Source: Sphingopyxis chilensis
GTDB lineage: Bacteria; Pseudomonadota; Alphaproteobacteria; Sphingomonadales; Sphingomonadaceae
NCBI RefSeq assembly: GCF_035930445.1
Contig: NZ_CP142394.1
Coordinates: 777,501 to 841,500 of the forward strand
Reading direction: 5' to 3'
Length of the DNA stretch: 64,000 bases
In this document: one piece after another, positions 43,417-50,749 of the stretch
How positions within the stretch are numbered: the stretch's first letter is position 1
Layout: every line of letters starts with the position of its first letter
The notes under the pieces: model-generated
Databases searched by the model: none
Seen by the model: the letters and a program-made list of their open reading frames with translations, nothing else
What the model was told of the DNA's origin: nothing
Position numbers and translations under genes: made by a program

Positions 43417-44616
43417 TCAGAGCGGCAATCTTCGATGATCGTGGGCGTAATTTGCCCGAAGCCAGTTTTCTGCGTCGCTCGCACCGTTTAACCCAACGCG
43501 TTCCACCAATAGTTCGGCGATGTCGCCGCCCGCAACGACCACGATAGGATGGGCGTCCTCGACAAGTTCTTCATATGCTTGCGATGCGAGAAACGCCGTG
43601 GTCACGAGCATCCCGAACTGCCGGTGCCGCAGCCTGGAAATCAGCCGAGCTAGCACCTTTACCCCGAGCCCGGTCTCCGGCGCGTAGCATTTGGCTTCGA
43701 GTGCGAAATCGACGGTGATGCAGCTTGCCGGGAACCCGATCCTGTACCGGCCGATCCCGTCACGGCCCCCGTCGCGGCTGGGACGTGTCACGTCGAGCGA
43801 CACGATATTCGCATCCATCATGCGCGCGACGTCGGCGGCGAAATGCTCGAAGGCGATCGGATCCTGCTTGAAATGCTCGTATATGGCGCGGCCGATTTCC
43901 CGAGCGCGTGGCGAACCAAGTTGCGACGCCCCGGAGCGTGTCAGTTTTACTCGCTCCGCACGTAGCGCTCGATACTTTCCCGTTTCGACCCAGGCTCGAA
44001 ACGCCGGGGGGCAGTGCGAACCCAGTGTCTCCCCTTCACGAATCTCAGTCAGCCAACGGCGATCCACCGACGGGCAGTCCAATATCGTGAAGACCGCCCG
44101 ATAATTTTGAAATCTCTGTCCTCCGATGGACTTCCATATTGCGACGAGATCGGATGCCTGATCGAGATGAATCGCACCTGGCACCGCAAGGCCGCGAAAC
44201 ACCGCGTCGCGCCCGATCTCTCCCTTGGAAAATATGAAGAACGGCGGCACTTTGCGCCTATCGCCGGCGCTCCCGTGGGCGAGTTCAAAAGCCGTGCGCA
44301 AAATCCGATTGCCGCCGCGACCTGCTTTTCGATCGTGCAATTCGAAGCCCGGCTTGCGATTGTCCCCATAATAATAGAACAGGCCATTTTCTTCGTCGAT
44401 CGTATCGGGCCAATCCGCCTCTACCATCGTCGAATATAGGACCACCAGCCCCGGGGCGGCGATCGGGCCCGAGAAGCGGAAGCCCCCCTGATTGCCGGTG
44501 CCGGTCAAGCGTGCCAGCGGCTCGGCGGCGATCGAAGATGTCCCCCGGTCGCTCTCGTATATCGCGTCTACGACGAGATCCGACGAACCGAGCCGGTCGA
44601 AACTAACCCGGCTCAT
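43417..44616 (-). CDS. Restriction endonuclease, AspBHI-like (modification-dependent type, inferred)
   Basis: The 399-residue protein resembles AspBHI-type restriction enzymes, which pair an SRA-like N-terminal domain that reads 5-methylcytosine with a C-terminal PD-(D/E)XK nuclease. N-terminal hallmarks are FDRLGSSDLVVDAIYES, LFYYYGDNRKPGFELHD and GGNRILRTAFEL. The nuclease half has SRDGGRDGIGRY (Asp about 282/286), FALEAKCYAPE (E307-A-K309) and LRHRQFGMLVTTAF, an Mrr-like core. It converges with the giant ATPase gene, leaving only 8 bp between them, and is divergent from the small-gene operon. Dependence on methylation is a family inference. Confidence 0.7.
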   Translation of the reverse strand: MSRVSFDRLGSSDLVVDAIYESDRGTSSIAAEPLARLTGTGNQGGFRFSGPIAAPGLVVLYSTMVEADWPDTIDEENGLFYYYGDNRKPGFELHDRKAGRGGNRILRTAFELAHGSAGDRRKVPPFFIFSKGEIGRDAVFRGLAVPGAIHLDQASDLVAIWKSIGGQRFQNYRAVFTILDCPSVDRRWLTEIREGETLGSHCPPAFRAWVETGKYRALRAERVKLTRSGASQLGSPRAREIGRAIYEHFKQDPIAFEHFAADVARMMDANIVSLDVTRPSRDGGRDGIGRYRIGFPASCITVDFALEAKCYAPETGLGVKVLARLISRLRHRQFGMLVTTAFLASQAYEELVEDAHPIVVVAGGDIAELLVERVGLNGASDAENWLRANYAHDHRRLPL

Positions 44617-44787
44617 TTCGCTGCTGCGGCCGAGTCAAGAGCTGCCGCCTCGGCGCTAGATTCGCTTGCCCTTTTCATATTTTGATCGAACCCCCCGGCG
44701 CGTTTTTCACCTACATATCGAGATTAGCGCGATCGCAGCAAGCGATGCAAAGGAGAAGTGCAGTCTCTGTACATTTCTGAAATGTGT

Positions 44788-44816
44788 TTGACATATCGGT
44801 CTGAAGAAAGCATATT
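44788..44816 (+). promoter_or_regulatory. Sigma-70-type promoter of the methyltransferase/ATPase operon
   Basis: TTGACA (44788-44793), a 17-bp spacer and CATATT (44811-44816) form a near-consensus promoter in the AT-rich gap between the divergent endonuclease and the small gene. A start site near 44823 would leave about 20 nt of leader before ATG 44843, which decides that start over ATG 44825. Confidence 0.65.
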
Positions 44817-44842
44817 TCTTGCTTATGTTTTATGAGGGCGAC

Positions 44843-45067
44843 ATGCGAGATAAGAGGGCGAAATTCGTTCAGCTTGCAAACCAGCGGGTGACGCGGGCGA
44901 TCGATCAGATTCGGTTGGTCGGGAATTTGTCCAATCGAGCGGCTTACGAATTCACCGAGGAGGACACGAAAAAGATCGTGAAGGCGCTGCAGCGGGCGGT
45001 CGATACAGCGAAGGCGCGTTTCGCCGACAGCAGCGGCGCCGCCGACCACTCTTTCAATCTGGATTGA
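44843..45067 (+). CDS. Small conserved-looking protein, first gene of the Vsr/methyltransferase operon
   Basis: The 74-residue product starts MRDKRAKFVQLANQRVTRAI and continues with LVGNLSNRAAYEFTEEDTKK and an Ala/Lys-rich helix. It is basic and helical, with no signal or membrane segment. GAGGG lies 4-5 bases before ATG 44843. I recall similar short proteins beside Vsr/cytosine-methylase operons, but not a function; a DNA-binding regulator or assembly factor is a guess. The last codon overlaps the Vsr start (TTGA). Confidence 0.6.
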   Translation: MRDKRAKFVQLANQRVTRAIDQIRLVGNLSNRAAYEFTEEDTKKIVKALQRAVDTAKARFADSSGAADHSFNLD

Positions 45068-45537
45068 ACCACGCGGTGTCCGATCGAGGCGCCGATTCTC
45101 GGCGAAGCGAACTGATGAAAAAGGTTCGGCGGCGGGACACGGCGCCCGAGATGCTAGTGCGTCAACGTCTGCACGCGCGCAGTTGGCGATATCGTTTGCA
45201 GGTCAAATCGCTCCCAGGAACCCCCGACATCGTGTTCGTAGCGCGGCGTGCGGTGATTTTCGTGAATGGTTGCTTTTGGCACGGGCATGATTGCAAAGCG
45301 GGCCGCCCACCCAAGTCGCGGCCGGAGTTCTGGGCCCCCAAACTGGCTGCCAATAGAGAGCGTGATGCTCGAAAAGTGGCGGAGCTAGTGGCGGCGGGTT
45401 GGCGAGTAATGACGGTATGGCAATGTAGTCTGAAAAATCTCGACGCGACGATCGACGCGATCGAAAATTTCTTGAATAGCGATACGTCGCTTGCGGAGAC
45501 ACGCGGGGACTCGCGAGCGAAGCAGGGGCAGAAGTAA
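45064..45537 (+). CDS. vsr: Very short patch repair (Vsr) endonuclease
   Basis: The 157-residue protein shows the Vsr fold: VRRRDTAPEMLVRQRLHARS, the active-site Asp in SLPGTPDIVFVARR (about 55), AVIFVNGCFWHGHDC with metal-site Cys/His residues, and AAGWRVMTVWQCSL. Vsr nicks beside T:G mismatches produced by deamination of 5-methylcytosine, matching the cytosine methylase downstream. Relative to the Escherichia coli enzyme, the catalytic-region His64 position is Asn (about 68) and Thr63 is Val; His69 is kept. TTG 45064 overlaps the preceding stop; GTG 45076 is an alternative. Confidence 0.9.
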   Translation: MNHAVSDRGADSRRSELMKKVRRRDTAPEMLVRQRLHARSWRYRLQVKSLPGTPDIVFVARRAVIFVNGCFWHGHDCKAGRPPKSRPEFWAPKLAANRERDARKVAELVAAGWRVMTVWQCSLKNLDATIDAIENFLNSDTSLAETRGDSRAKQGQK

Positions 45538-45539
45538 GA

Positions 45540-47375
45540 ATGTCGAGTAAAAATAAGCCGGGCTCTCCTGCGGGTAGCGCGAGTTGGGTCTTTGAGAATA
45601 ATCCGCGAATGGGCGGCGCGGCGGGTGAGGCCTTCACCAACACGCTCGCGTCATCGGGGATGCCGCCAGCCGCCGTGCTGGCGCGCGAAGCGATCCAGAA
45701 TAGCGTCGATGCGAAAGCGGAAGAGGGGGCGAAGGTCGCCGTCGATTTCGTCGCGAGATCGCTGGCCGGGAAAGCCAAGGCCGATTTCGTGGAGGCGGCC
45801 GGTCTCCATGCGCTCGTCGATCGCGCCCCGGTCCTCGACTTGAAAGACCCGAATTGCTTCGCCTCGCTTTCGGATGAGAAGGCCGCCCTGGGGCTCTTGT
45901 TCATTGACGACTATAATACGACCGGGTTGGAGGGTGATCCGAGCGAGCCGGATTCGAAATTCCATCGCTTCCTGTTGTCGCTGGGTGACGGCGGAAAGGA
46001 GCATGACGAGCACGGAACCGGCGGATCTTATGGCTTCGGAAAATCCGTATATAGCTCAAACTCGGGCATTCTTTCGATTTTTGCATACAGCCGTACGAAG
46101 GACGGTAACGGCGATCCGCTTTCGATCCTTTTCGGATGTGGCTATTTTCGTAAGCATAAGCACGGCGGCGCGCATTATACCGGGCGGTCTTGGTTCGGCG
46201 CCGACAAATCCGATCCCGCCGGTCACGGACAGCAGATCGTCGAGCCGCTGCGCGATGCGGAGGCCGATGCCGCGGCTAAGCTGCTCGGCTTCGCGGAGCG
46301 CGGTCCGGACGATCTCGGAACGTCGGTTTTGATCGTCGATGCACAAGTCGCTGCCGACGACATTTTGCGAGGCGTCGAAGATTGGTGGTGGCCGCGCATT
46401 CTGTCCAATCAACTCGACGTCAAAGTCGTGGATGTCGATGGAAAGGCGACGCTGCCGCGCCCAAAAAAGCGTCCGGATCTATTGCCGTTCATCGAGGCTT
46501 ATTTCTTGGCGATCGGTACTTCGCCGCCCAACGGAAAGACCGACTTTCACAAGGGGTTCAACAAGAGCGAGAATGTCTCGCTCGGCGCATGTGGCTTCAA
46601 AGTGCTCGAGAAGAACGAGAAGGACGAGTTCGTCGTACCCGAGGAGCGCGTAGATGCGATCGCGCTCGTTCGTTCGCCGAAGATGGTGGTCGCCTATCAC
46701 CGGCAGTGGAACGTGCAGACACCCGCCATGGCCGGTGCCTTCGTCGGACACGACGATATCGACGATATTCTGCGCGCGGCCGAACCGCCCGCTCACGATC
46801 GCTGGGACTTGGACGCGCGCCGCTTGCACGATGCCACCGGTCGCCGCCGTGCCATCGTCGGCAAGGTCTTGAACGGCATCAAGCGGTCGTTGAAGCAATG
46901 CCAAAGTACGGCGTCGCCACCGCCACCGCCGAGGCCGAAAAGGCTGACTTTGCTCGAACGTACGCTGGCGACCTTCCTGACGCCGTCGAAGAAGGGGGCG
47001 CCGCAAGGCCCCGGAGCGTCTGCCGCTCCGATCCATCTATCCTACGATGCCGAACCACGTGCGGAAGCACTCGGTGATAAGCTCCGTCTGACCGCCACGT
47101 TCAGCGTTCGCTTGAAGGCCGACGAGGACGTCGATTCTATCCGCGCTCGCGTCAAGGTGTCATGCCCGGTCATCGAGGACGGCCAAGTCGGTGATTCGAT
47201 CGCCCTAGAGATCGCCTCGACTGCGGAACTCGCCGCGGACACGACGAAGGAGGGCTGGTCGCAATTCGACCTCGGCACCAAGTCGGTGCGGTTCGAGTGC
47301 AAGAGCGAGGCGTACGACCCGCTTTGGACAGTCCGCTTCGTCCCCGAAATAGAACCTGTCGAGGAGACGGTCTGA
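45540..47375 (+). CDS. GHKL-type ATPase (HATPase/MORC-like), defence-operon associated
   Basis: The 611-residue protein has a GHKL ATP-binding fold: N-box VLAREAIQNSVDAKAEEG (E50, N54), LFIDDYNTTGLEGD as motif G1, and GTGGSYGFGKSVYSS as motif G2 (about 160-172). A second domain follows (YGFGKSV through WWWPRILSNQLDVKVVDVDG), then a Pro-rich stretch (about 462-468) and a C-terminal beta-rich domain ending in FVPEIEPVEETV. GHKL ATPases of the MutL/MORC kind occur in prokaryotic restriction-modification operons, where they may remodel or sense DNA. It starts 3 bp after vsr and overlaps the next gene (TGATG). Confidence 0.7.
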   Translation: MSSKNKPGSPAGSASWVFENNPRMGGAAGEAFTNTLASSGMPPAAVLAREAIQNSVDAKAEEGAKVAVDFVARSLAGKAKADFVEAAGLHALVDRAPVLDLKDPNCFASLSDEKAALGLLFIDDYNTTGLEGDPSEPDSKFHRFLLSLGDGGKEHDEHGTGGSYGFGKSVYSSNSGILSIFAYSRTKDGNGDPLSILFGCGYFRKHKHGGAHYTGRSWFGADKSDPAGHGQQIVEPLRDAEADAAAKLLGFAERGPDDLGTSVLIVDAQVAADDILRGVEDWWWPRILSNQLDVKVVDVDGKATLPRPKKRPDLLPFIEAYFLAIGTSPPNGKTDFHKGFNKSENVSLGACGFKVLEKNEKDEFVVPEERVDAIALVRSPKMVVAYHRQWNVQTPAMAGAFVGHDDIDDILRAAEPPAHDRWDLDARRLHDATGRRRAIVGKVLNGIKRSLKQCQSTASPPPPPRPKRLTLLERTLATFLTPSKKGAPQGPGASAAPIHLSYDAEPRAEALGDKLRLTATFSVRLKADEDVDSIRARVKVSCPVIEDGQVGDSIALEIASTAELAADTTKEGWSQFDLGTKSVRFECKSEAYDPLWTVRFVPEIEPVEETV

Positions 47376-48289
47376 TGGCGACCCAGCAATGGCACCGCGA
47401 AGAACCGCGAGACGTTCGTCCGTTCTTTGCCGCGATCAATGCCGAGCGCTGTCTCGATGCGAGCGGACTTCGCCTCTTCGCCAATGGCGACGTGATGCAG
47501 GACGCGTCGTTCGAGCTCGACGAGATCGACTTCAAAAAATTGGAACCGGTCGTGCATATCGCGGTCGCGGATCCCTCGAAGTGGCTCCCTGCGGAGCTTG
47601 CGATCGACGAGCTCGAGCTAACGCTGATCGCGCGACACGGCTTCTTGAAGCGTTCGGAAATTCTCGCGAGCGTATCGCTCGGGGATCCGCTGCCCAGCAC
47701 CTGGTCTATATCGGCAGACGCGCTGGCGCGGTTCGGGGGCGGACGCAACATGCTCGTCACGCTGGCGATTTGTTTGCGAAGCGATCGTGCGCCTGCTCCG
47801 GGCTCGCCGTTCGTGCCGGGGCATTGGATCGCGAAAAAGTCGTTCTTGCTTCGTTCGCGATCGATGCCGACCCTGTTCGATCTGCGCGTCCGCACCGACG
47901 AAGAATGGACAGCGGCCGGCTACCCGCCGAAGACTTTCTATTCCGTCGAATATCTCGGTGGGATCGATGCCGAATTGGAGGAAGGAGCGTCGGTAGCGAC
48001 CGTCTACGTGCACGCGGACGCGCACAATAAAATGGTGTCGAGTCAGATTGGCGAAGCGCTGCAACCGATGCTCGGCGCGGAAATCATCGCAGCTATCCTC
48101 GTCGAAAGCCTCAAGGATTGGCAAAACGCCGACCAGGTCGATCCAGCGAGCCCGCTTACGACTTTGTTGAAGCAGCTCGGCAAGGAAAAGCCGCTGACGC
48201 TGCAGGGGCTACAAGCCCTAATTTCCCGACCCTCGCTGCTCAAAGCGACGCTCCAAGATCGTTTGTCGGTCGTGGCCGCGGTGAAGTAG
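47375..48289 (+). CDS. Unrecognised defence-operon protein
   Basis: The 304-residue soluble product starts at ATG 47375 inside TGATG with the preceding ATPase; the open frame further upstream is antiphase to it. The body alternates beta-like strands and loops (KLEPVVHIAVADPSKWLPAE; LVTLAICLRSDRAP; TFYSVEYLGGIDAELE). It ends with a helical region rich in Leu (LLKQLGKEKPLTLQGLQALI). I do not recognise a family. Translational coupling makes it a likely partner of the GHKL protein. Confidence 0.6.
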   Translation: MATQQWHREEPRDVRPFFAAINAERCLDASGLRLFANGDVMQDASFELDEIDFKKLEPVVHIAVADPSKWLPAELAIDELELTLIARHGFLKRSEILASVSLGDPLPSTWSISADALARFGGGRNMLVTLAICLRSDRAPAPGSPFVPGHWIAKKSFLLRSRSMPTLFDLRVRTDEEWTAAGYPPKTFYSVEYLGGIDAELEEGASVATVYVHADAHNKMVSSQIGEALQPMLGAEIIAAILVESLKDWQNADQVDPASPLTTLLKQLGKEKPLTLQGLQALISRPSLLKATLQDRLSVVAAVK

Positions 48290-48298
48290 AAACCCCAC

Positions 48299-49027
48299 AT
48301 GTCTTATCCCGTCATCGGCAAGGCCGAAGCTCGCGCGTACCTCGGCGCAATCACCTCCGCAGTGGAAGCGGATGCGGAACCTCCCGCGCCGCCCGAACCA
48401 CGATCCAACGACGCCGGCCCCGACGAGGATTGGGACGGTATCGCGACGGAGATTTTCGCGCGGCTGGATAAAGCTCGCGTCGCCGCCGACGATAAGGGGC
48501 AGAATTCCGGCTCCTATTTCGAAGTGGTGGCTGGCCCGGAAATTCACGCCGTCCTCCCTGATCATCCCGCGCTCGCCGACCCGGAATTTTGGATTTGGCT
48601 CGCGCTCGTCCCGTGCGCGTCGATCGTGCGTTGGCGATACGGCGAAGGAAATAACACCCGCAATTTCGGACTCGGCGGACCGGGCGAGAATTTCATGTAT
48701 CGGTTGTGGCTCCGGGCCGAGATCGGATATTTCGAAGAAAGCGACGATGTCTACGCTCTGGCCCGCGTCGGAGATATCGACTTCTGGCGGAGCCATGTAT
48801 TCCGGCAAGGCTATGGTGACGTCCGGCATTTCGTGCGAGCGCTGGTCCGCTATCAGTTTCCCGCAGATAATGGCGGAAAGCCGCGTCTTAAAACGGTCGA
48901 GATAAGAGAACTCGCGAAAAGGCTGAAAAGAGCTCGATCCAATCTCATGTTTGAGCTAATGACGATGGAACGAGCATCCCAATTCATCGAATCGGAATGG
49001 GAGACGCTCGCCTTCGAAAGCGCATGA
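48299..49027 (+). CDS. Unrecognised protein, possibly DUF6339-like
   Basis: The 242-residue protein has YPVIGKAEARAYLGAI at the start. Its most marked features are EFWIWLALVPCASIVRWRYG, NFMYRLWLRAEIGY and a C-terminal charged helix (IRELAKRLKRARSNLMFELM). The pattern recalls DUF6339-type proteins that travel with cytosine methylases, but I cannot confirm it. It lies 9 bp after the previous gene and 9 bp before the methylase, so it belongs to the same transcript. Confidence 0.5.
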   Translation: MSYPVIGKAEARAYLGAITSAVEADAEPPAPPEPRSNDAGPDEDWDGIATEIFARLDKARVAADDKGQNSGSYFEVVAGPEIHAVLPDHPALADPEFWIWLALVPCASIVRWRYGEGNNTRNFGLGGPGENFMYRLWLRAEIGYFEESDDVYALARVGDIDFWRSHVFRQGYGDVRHFVRALVRYQFPADNGGKPRLKTVEIRELAKRLKRARSNLMFELMTMERASQFIESEWETLAFESA

Positions 49028-49036
49028 GGGTGTTTC

Positions 49037-50341
49037 TTGAGACAGAGTTTTTCGCGTCGGAACGGTAAAATCGTTCGATCTCTAACAGTTAACGGGATCG
49101 CGACGGAAACGAGTATCAACGACCTCGGCGATCCCGATATCGCTCCAACCGCGGCGTGGTGGCAATCGCTGCTGCGCGGCGAACATCCTCGTCCCGATCG
49201 ACCCGAGAAGAATTTCCGTGTCGTCGATGCATTTTGCGGTCCCGGCGGCCTCGCGCTCGGCGTCCGCTCCGCAATCGAAGCGGTGGGTGGGCACGCCGAA
49301 TTCGTCGCCGTGATCGATACCGACGCGACGGCCATCGATATCCACCGGCACAATATGGGAGCGCATCGCGCCCTGTCGTCGAGCGTGGCGACCATGGTCG
49401 ATTTCCACGTGCTCGGCCTCGGCGAGGCGGCGACCTTCGGCTACGAGCCCGAAATCGTCCACCCGGATTTGGCAAACGTCGGTTCGGTCGACATGTTCAT
49501 CGCGGGCCCGCCGTGCCAGGGGCACTCCAATCTCAACAATCATACGCGCCGGCAGGATCCGCGCAACGAACTTTACGTCGCTGCCGCGGCGATGGGCGTC
49601 GCCCTCGGCGCCGAGACGATCGTCATCGAAAACGTCCCGACGGTGCAGAATTCACATTCGGAAGTCGTCGCGACCGCGATCGGCCTTTTACGCTCTTCGG
49701 GATACGGCGTGTCGTCCGGCGTTTTGCGGGCCGACGAACTTGGTGCCGCGCAGCGCCGAAATCGCCATTTTACTGTCGCGGTGAAGGGCAGGGCGCTTGA
49801 GAAAAACTATTTGGCCGAGGCCGCTGCTCGCCTCGCTTCACCGGCTATGCCGTTGTCGTGGGCAATCGAAGACCTTCTGGATATCGAGAGCGACAGGATG
49901 GTTGATACCGCGCCTACTCCGACGGCCGTAAATGCAGCCCGGATCGACTATCTTTTCGACCACGATATTTACGATCTGCCCGACGCTCAGCGTCCAGACT
50001 GCCACAAAAACGGGACAACCTATACGTCCGTCTACGGCCGTATGTACTGGGATCGGCCGGCTCAAACGATTACGACCGGTATCGGCACGCCGGGGCAGGG
50101 GCGATACGTTCATCCAAAACGGCGCCGTGTAATCACACCGCACGAGGCCGCTCGCATTCAAGGGTTCCCCGACTGGTTCATTTTCGATCCCGACTTCATG
50201 CCTGTGAAGCGCAAAAATTTGGCGAAGTGGATCGGAGATGCTGTTCATCCGATTTTAGGGTACGCTGCAGGGCTCGCGGTGCTGGCGGCACGTCACGAAG
50301 CGGAGGGTCTCGAAAGCCGCACAACGCTTGAGGCAGCTTAG
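49037..50341 (+). CDS. DNA (cytosine-5-)-methyltransferase
   Basis: The 434-residue enzyme has the ordered C5-methylase motifs: I (RVVDAFCGPGGLALGV, about 61-76), II/III (VIDTDATAIDIHRHNM), IV with the catalytic Cys about 160 (IAGPPCQGHS), VI (IVIENVPTV), VIII (AAQRRNRHFTVAV) and X (ARIQGFPDWF near the end). Between VIII and X lies the target-recognition region (about 260-330), whose sequence specificity I cannot read. TTG 49037 is the likely start, since no ATG precedes motif I in this frame. It closes the operon of small protein, Vsr, ATPase and two unknowns. A cognate stand-alone restriction enzyme is not obvious. Confidence 0.93.
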   Translation: MRQSFSRRNGKIVRSLTVNGIATETSINDLGDPDIAPTAAWWQSLLRGEHPRPDRPEKNFRVVDAFCGPGGLALGVRSAIEAVGGHAEFVAVIDTDATAIDIHRHNMGAHRALSSSVATMVDFHVLGLGEAATFGYEPEIVHPDLANVGSVDMFIAGPPCQGHSNLNNHTRRQDPRNELYVAAAAMGVALGAETIVIENVPTVQNSHSEVVATAIGLLRSSGYGVSSGVLRADELGAAQRRNRHFTVAVKGRALEKNYLAEAAARLASPAMPLSWAIEDLLDIESDRMVDTAPTPTAVNAARIDYLFDHDIYDLPDAQRPDCHKNGTTYTSVYGRMYWDRPAQTITTGIGTPGQGRYVHPKRRRVITPHEAARIQGFPDWFIFDPDFMPVKRKNLAKWIGDAVHPILGYAAGLAVLAARHEAEGLESRTTLEAA

Positions 50342-50749
50342 AGATCGTAGGAGCGGACCACCGCATCGATGAGCGCGATACTTTGTCGGTAACGGGTGTA
50401 GGTTCGTGATGAGGGGCTCGCGGCGAATCTCGAATAATTCGTCGGCGATAAGGCCGCTTTCACACCATTAGAAAGAGCAGGTCTGATCTGGGTATTGTGA
50501 GTCCCTGAGGCGGAATTTGAGTCAGCTTCCGCGGAACGCGACAATTATTCTACCCTTTTTGTGACAGTCAGGTTGCGCCTTCCGTAGCGTAAACTGTTGC
50601 TTTTGTGCCACTAATCGACAGAAAAGCCCTGTGTTCTCGCGCGCGCGCGTTGACGCGGCCCGGCGGGGCGTTAGACCGGCGCTTCACTGCCGGGCATCTC
50701 CCGATAAGCCTTTGGCTGCGCCACGGCGGTTTTGGAGAGAGGACCTGTC
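50342..50749. other. Gap at the probable right edge of the accessory region
   Basis: The ~400 bp after the methylase hold no convincing gene; a 68-codon minus-strand frame (50338-50544) lacks a ribosome-binding site. The GC content falls briefly (CGACAATTATTCTACCC), then core-like sequence resumes. I saw no copy of the tRNA-Phe 3' end and no transposon-type repeat matching 23472-23517. The promoter of the following receptor must lie at its right end. Confidence 0.4.

Noticed and set aside
38951..50341. DISARM, BREX or a standard type II restriction-modification system
   Set aside because: No helicase, DUF1998 protein, PglZ or phospholipase D-like protein, and no obvious cognate type II enzyme in the methylase operon.
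50342..50749. Direct repeat of the tRNA-Phe 3' end marking an integrated island
   Set aside because: I compared the last ~25 bases of the tRNA with this gap and found no match; there is also no integrase.
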